Assembly: GCA_947471745.1 (NCBI GenBank)
Contig: CANJKZ010000778.1
Span: 248,001 to 312,000, forward strand
DNA: 64,000 nucleotides
Direction of reading: 5' to 3'
From: Closterium sp. Naga37s-1
Lineage: Eukaryota > Streptophyta > Zygnematophyceae > Desmidiales > Closteriaceae
The position numbers were made by a program, and so were the translations under genes. Positions 60,946 through 64,000 of this stretch are shown here, piece after piece. Position 1 is the first letter of the stretch. Each line of letters begins with the position of its first letter. The notes below the pieces were generated by a model. It was not told the DNA's origin, made no database searches, and worked only from the letters and a program-made list of their open reading frames with translations.

Positions 60946-62582
60946 CTCCCCTTCGCTTCTGGAGTGTCGCTGCTGGTGACGTGGCTCTGTCCAGTCAGCA
61001 GCATGCAGTACTCGAACTTCTGCTTTCCGAGCTTCTTGGTCAAGTAGTCAGCTGCCATCTCGGACGTGGGGCAGTATGACAGCTCGAGCCTCCCTTTCTC
61101 GATCTCGTCCTTCACGAAGAAATATCGCAAGGCGATGTGTTTCGTCCTGTTCGCGAAGCCGTTCTTGTTGGCGATGCGAATTGCCGACTGGTTGTCGCAG
61201 AACAGAGTGAAGCTGGGTAACTGAGCCAGCTTCGCTTCTTCCAGCAGTTCGCGAAGGTAAAGTCCTTCCTTGGTGGCTGAACAGAGTGCAATATATTCTG
61301 CTTCAGCTGACGAGAGGGCGATTAATTCCTGCTTGCTCGACTGCCAAGAGATAGGTCCGATAGGTTCGAGGCGGTAGATGTAACCGGTGCGGGAGCGCCT
61401 GTTGTCGGAGTCGCCAGCGTGATCGGCGTCGACGTAGCCGATTAACTTGGGCGGTGTAGTTGCGTTCTTATAGTAAGTTAGGCCGATCGTCGGGGTGCTG
61501 ACGAGGTAGTGAAGAGCGCGGTCGAGCTCTGCTAGATGTTCCGCTTCAGGCTTCTTGAGGTAGGTGGCGAGCTGACTTGCACAGTACGATAGGTCCGGGC
61601 GGCAGGTGACAGCTGCGAAAAGGAGGCATCCCAGTTTCCTCTGGTAGTCGCGTATGCCGGCGGGCTTAAGTAGAGCGGAGCTTCCCTTGCTGTTTCCTGT
61701 CGTGTAGCGGTACGGTGTGGAGATGGCGGTCGGTGTGAGTGCGAAGCGCTTGGCGATGGTGTCGTTGTATTTCGCGGCACTGAGGTAGATTGCGTCTTCC
61801 TCTTCTCGGATGTTGAGACCGAGGTACTGTGTGACGGTAGATGAGACCGTGAGCGTGAGGTCCTTCTGCAGCTCCCCTTCGAACCAGGTTGTGACGCCGT
61901 CGGTCGAGCCGATGAAGAGTAGATCGTCTACGTAGACGATTAACAGGATGTAGTCGATGCCCTTCGTGAGCCGGTACATGCCCTGATCGTGCGGTAGTTG
62001 TTTGAAGCCGATGCGAATGAGGCGAGCGTGCAGGTATTGTTGCCATAGCCGCGGAGCTTGCTTGATGCCGTAGAGCGACTTCAGCAGCTGACAGACTTGA
62101 TTGGGCTCACCGTTGGAGCCGTGCGGCAATTCGACGAAGATTTCTGCGTCACCAAGTGCGTAGAGGAATGCGTTCGCGACGTCGATTTGTCGCAGCTTCT
62201 TCTTCTTCATGGCGGCGATCGCGAGGAGGATTCGGAGTGAAGTGTGTCGACTGACCGGAGCGAATGTTTCGGTGAAATCGCGTCCGTGTTCTTGGTCGAA
62301 GCCGCGTACGACCCAGCGAGCTTTAAACTTGTCGATGGTGCCGTCAGCCTTTGTCTTCACACGGAAGACCCACTTCCCGGTGAGTACTGTTTTGTTCCGT
62401 GCTACGCCGATAGGGATGACCTTCCAGGTGTTGCGTTCCTCCAGTGCCTTTAGCTCCCTGTCCATGGCTTCGCGCCATTTTTCTTTATGTTCCCCCCCCC
62501 AGAGCCTGTTGAACTGTCGCATGCTCTTTAGGAATGGCTGCGATGTGAACTGCGGTGACGAGGCCAAGGATTTGGAGTCCAC
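60924..62582 (-). CDS. Copia reverse transcriptase and RNase H
   Basis: Open frame of about 550 codons. RT starts near REAMDRELKALEERNTW and TGKWVFRVKTKADGTIDKFK, with QIDVANAFLYALG, SLYGIKQAPRLW and the catalytic YVDDLLFIGS. RNase H follows with YVDADHAGDSDNRRSRTGY, SSAEAEYIAL and FCDNQSAIRIA, then TKHIALRYFFVKDEI. The first part of the frame overlaps the integrase frame; the true coding path enters it at the C9 run (62492-62500). Without that shift it would be one polyprotein with the integrase. Confidence 0.9.
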   Translation of the reverse strand: MDSKSLASSPQFTSQPFLKSMRQFNRLWGGEHKEKWREAMDRELKALEERNTWKVIPIGVARNKTVLTGKWVFRVKTKADGTIDKFKARWVVRGFDQEHGRDFTETFAPVSRHTSLRILLAIAAMKKKKLRQIDVANAFLYALGDAEIFVELPHGSNGEPNQVCQLLKSLYGIKQAPRLWQQYLHARLIRIGFKQLPHDQGMYRLTKGIDYILLIVYVDDLLFIGSTDGVTTWFEGELQKDLTLTVSSTVTQYLGLNIREEEDAIYLSAAKYNDTIAKRFALTPTAISTPYRYTTGNSKGSSALLKPAGIRDYQRKLGCLLFAAVTCRPDLSYCASQLATYLKKPEAEHLAELDRALHYLVSTPTIGLTYYKNATTPPKLIGYVDADHAGDSDNRRSRTGYIYRLEPIGPISWQSSKQELIALSSAEAEYIALCSATKEGLYLRELLEEAKLAQLPSFTLFCDNQSAIRIANKNGFANRTKHIALRYFFVKDEIEKGRLELSYCPTSEMAADYLTKKLGKQKFEYCMLLTGQSHVTSSDTPEAKGSVGNNRS

Positions 62583-63996
62583 TCTGTGTGTAGCGGGGGA
62601 GTGAAGTGTCCTCGGGATAAACTGCTTCGTCTCCCGCTTCTGGATCAGGTGCGAAATTAGGTCCTACGCGTTCTGCTTCGTCGGTGTTGACTTGTGCAGG
62701 TGTAACGTAACCGTTGTCAGCGAAATGGTAATAGGCTTCGGCGTTGATGCTTTCGCGTAGGTTTTCGTCGTCCATTGGCACGTCGACGGAGCAGTAGGGG
62801 AGGGGTCCGGCTTCTTCCGAGGCTCCTTCCACGTTCTGCTCATCCCAGTCAGCTTCGTCGTCTGCCGAGGCGAAGGCTCGGGTGCCAAGAAAACCATCGG
62901 AGCGATCGGGGTTTCCTTCTTGCAAGTTGGCAAGGTAATACCGGAGGGTGAGGTTTTCGTAGAAAATGACGTCACGTGCTGCCACTGTCTCTTTTGTCTC
63001 GACGTCGAAAATTTTCCATGCGTTGTAATGCTTTTCGATGCCCAGGTGTAGCCCCCACTGTGCGCGTTGGGAGAATCGGCCGGCTCGTGCAGATGGGGGC
63101 CGGTACTGTACCATGCAGCCGAAGACTCTTAACATTTTTGTGCTGCCCTGCTTTCCTGTCCACAGCAGGTGCGGTGATGCGTTGTTCGGGAGCGATGATG
63201 ACGAGAGCAAGTTGTGCAGCATGACGGCGTGGTCCATTGCTTCGGGCCACTGGTGGTTGGGCAGGTGCATGCCACGTAGCAGCTTGCGCATGGTGTTCTG
63301 GAGGGTCCTGTTCATCCTTTCTGCTACACCTTGCTGTTGATGGGCGTAGGGAAGGGAGATGAGCCGCTTGATTCCCCTTTCAGCCAAGTACTGCTTGAAC
63401 CTCTGTGAGGTGTATTCTCCTCCCCCGTCTGACTGGAAGCTCTTCAGTTTGACGCCCGATTCTCGCTCTGCTACTGGGAGCCACGCGATGAAGGCTTCGA
63501 AGGCCATGTCTTTGCTCGGAAGGTTTAGATGCCAGACGTATCGTGTGGCGGCGTCGATGAAGGTGATGGTGTAGTTGTACGCGTTTTGTCCAGGCTCGCG
63601 GTTGTACAAGATGTCGCTGTACACCTTCTCGAGTGGCGCGTAAGCTGGTGCGCTTGGGTTGTGGTGAGACGCGAACGGTTGATGCGGTAAGTCAGCTTCG
63701 GGACAGGTGAAGCATGTTCCTCGAGCTCGCTGAAGTTCTCTGCCGTCAGTTAGGAGTAGAGAGTCTTTATCGAGCACGCCTGCTCTTATCGTGTTGTTTA
63801 ACACCGTGTTGCTTGGGTGTCCCATTCTTGCGTGCCAGGTTCCTTCGGTTGCACGATGTCCGGGTGAGCGCCGATACATATCGGAGCTGGAGTAGAAGCT
63901 GGCGGTGAAGTTGGCGCTTCGATGAACTTCTCGTGGTGCTGGGTGTAGTTGTTGCGCGGGTGTCGGTGGTGTGTCGTCGACGATGAGTGGTGCCAT
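62485..63996 (-). CDS. Copia integrase region
   Basis: About 500 codons, open to the right edge of the window. A GAG pre-integrase zinc-binding segment (TWHARMGHPSN with a later CFTCPEAD) precedes the DDE core: VYSDIL, FQSDGGGEYTSQRFKQYL and the QGVAERMNRTLQNTMRKLL helix supplying the glutamate. A C-terminal acidic linker leads to the RT. The frame stops at 62485 shortly after a run of nine C on the + strand, and the RT continues in the next frame. A one-base length change in that run explains the break. Confidence 0.9.
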   Translation of the reverse strand: MAPLIVDDTPPTPAQQLHPAPREVHRSANFTASFYSSSDMYRRSPGHRATEGTWHARMGHPSNTVLNNTIRAGVLDKDSLLLTDGRELQRARGTCFTCPEADLPHQPFASHHNPSAPAYAPLEKVYSDILYNREPGQNAYNYTITFIDAATRYVWHLNLPSKDMAFEAFIAWLPVAERESGVKLKSFQSDGGGEYTSQRFKQYLAERGIKRLISLPYAHQQQGVAERMNRTLQNTMRKLLRGMHLPNHQWPEAMDHAVMLHNLLSSSSLPNNASPHLLWTGKQGSTKMLRVFGCMVQYRPPSARAGRFSQRAQWGLHLGIEKHYNAWKIFDVETKETVAARDVIFYENLTLRYYLANLQEGNPDRSDGFLGTRAFASADDEADWDEQNVEGASEEAGPLPYCSVDVPMDDENLRESINAEAYYHFADNGYVTPAQVNTDEAERVGPNFAPDPEAGDEAVYPEDTSLPRYTQSGLQILGLVTAVHIAAIPKEHATVQQALGGGT

Positions 63997-64000
63997 TGAA

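Larger units (their letters stand above)
60448..64000 (-). mobile_element. Ty1/copia LTR retrotransposon, partial (gag and 5' LTR outside window)
   Basis: Order on the minus strand is integrase, reverse transcriptase, RNase H, then the 3' LTR, which is the copia order (integrase before RT). The element enters the window from the right and ends near 60448. Coding sequence is well preserved apart from one frameshift, so the insertion looks recent. Target-site duplication cannot be checked because the other end is missing. Confidence 0.9.

Overview
The window is nuclear DNA of a photosynthetic eukaryote of the plant lineage. Genes are split by GT-AG introns. The products include a DET2-type steroid 5-alpha-reductase, an SVR1-type plastid pseudouridine synthase, a LOLITA/TSPOON subunit of the TSET/TPLATE complex, a plant-type P450, a CHIP ubiquitin ligase and a receptor-like-kinase-type protein. 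The very low-complexity, pyrimidine-rich introns and short gene spacing fit a streptophyte alga. A zygnematophyte such as Closterium is a guess the sequence cannot prove.

Layout: 253-13240 (+) SMARCAL1/ZRANB3-type annealing helicase, 5' end outside the window; 14122-17502 (-) secreted Cys-rich PAN/apple-like protein, about 438 aa; 19731-22094 (+) intronless cytochrome P450 with a Gln-rich insertion; 24343-26795 (-) LOLITA-like longin subunit, first exon not found; 29211-31115 (+) DET2; 32104-39064 (+) CHIP (TPR plus U-box), ten exons, about 307 aa; 40491-56409 (+) protein of about 1,900 aa with an intact kinase domain followed by an N-lobe-truncated pseudokinase, twelve exons whose phases all agree; 57600-60217 (+) SVR1; about 60448-64000 (-) Ty1/copia retrotransposon cut by the window edge, with a one-base frameshift at a C9 run. 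The genes look like unrelated housekeeping and signalling loci; no operon-like or cluster logic is visible.

The striking property is structural. Almost every intron contains one to eight partial copies ('echoes') of the start of the following exon (with its acceptor) or of the end of the preceding exon (with its donor), while one complete exon copy survives. The same happens just after stop codons. Several minisatellites are amplified splice junctions. At the seams of many local duplications lies a short palindrome of the form TTTTGAG-NNNN-CTCAAAA, in which the four core bases are themselves self-complementary (TCGA, GCGC, AATT or ACGT). The palindrome has perfect forms of 16 to 34 bp and many decayed forms. 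It also forms a 70-bp tandem array at 53.6-54.1 kb. I regard this palindrome/duplication system as the best candidate for something undescribed, with assembly artefact as the main alternative.

Exon limits were placed by eye from splice consensus, reading-frame phase and recalled family sequences. No alignment or database search was run.
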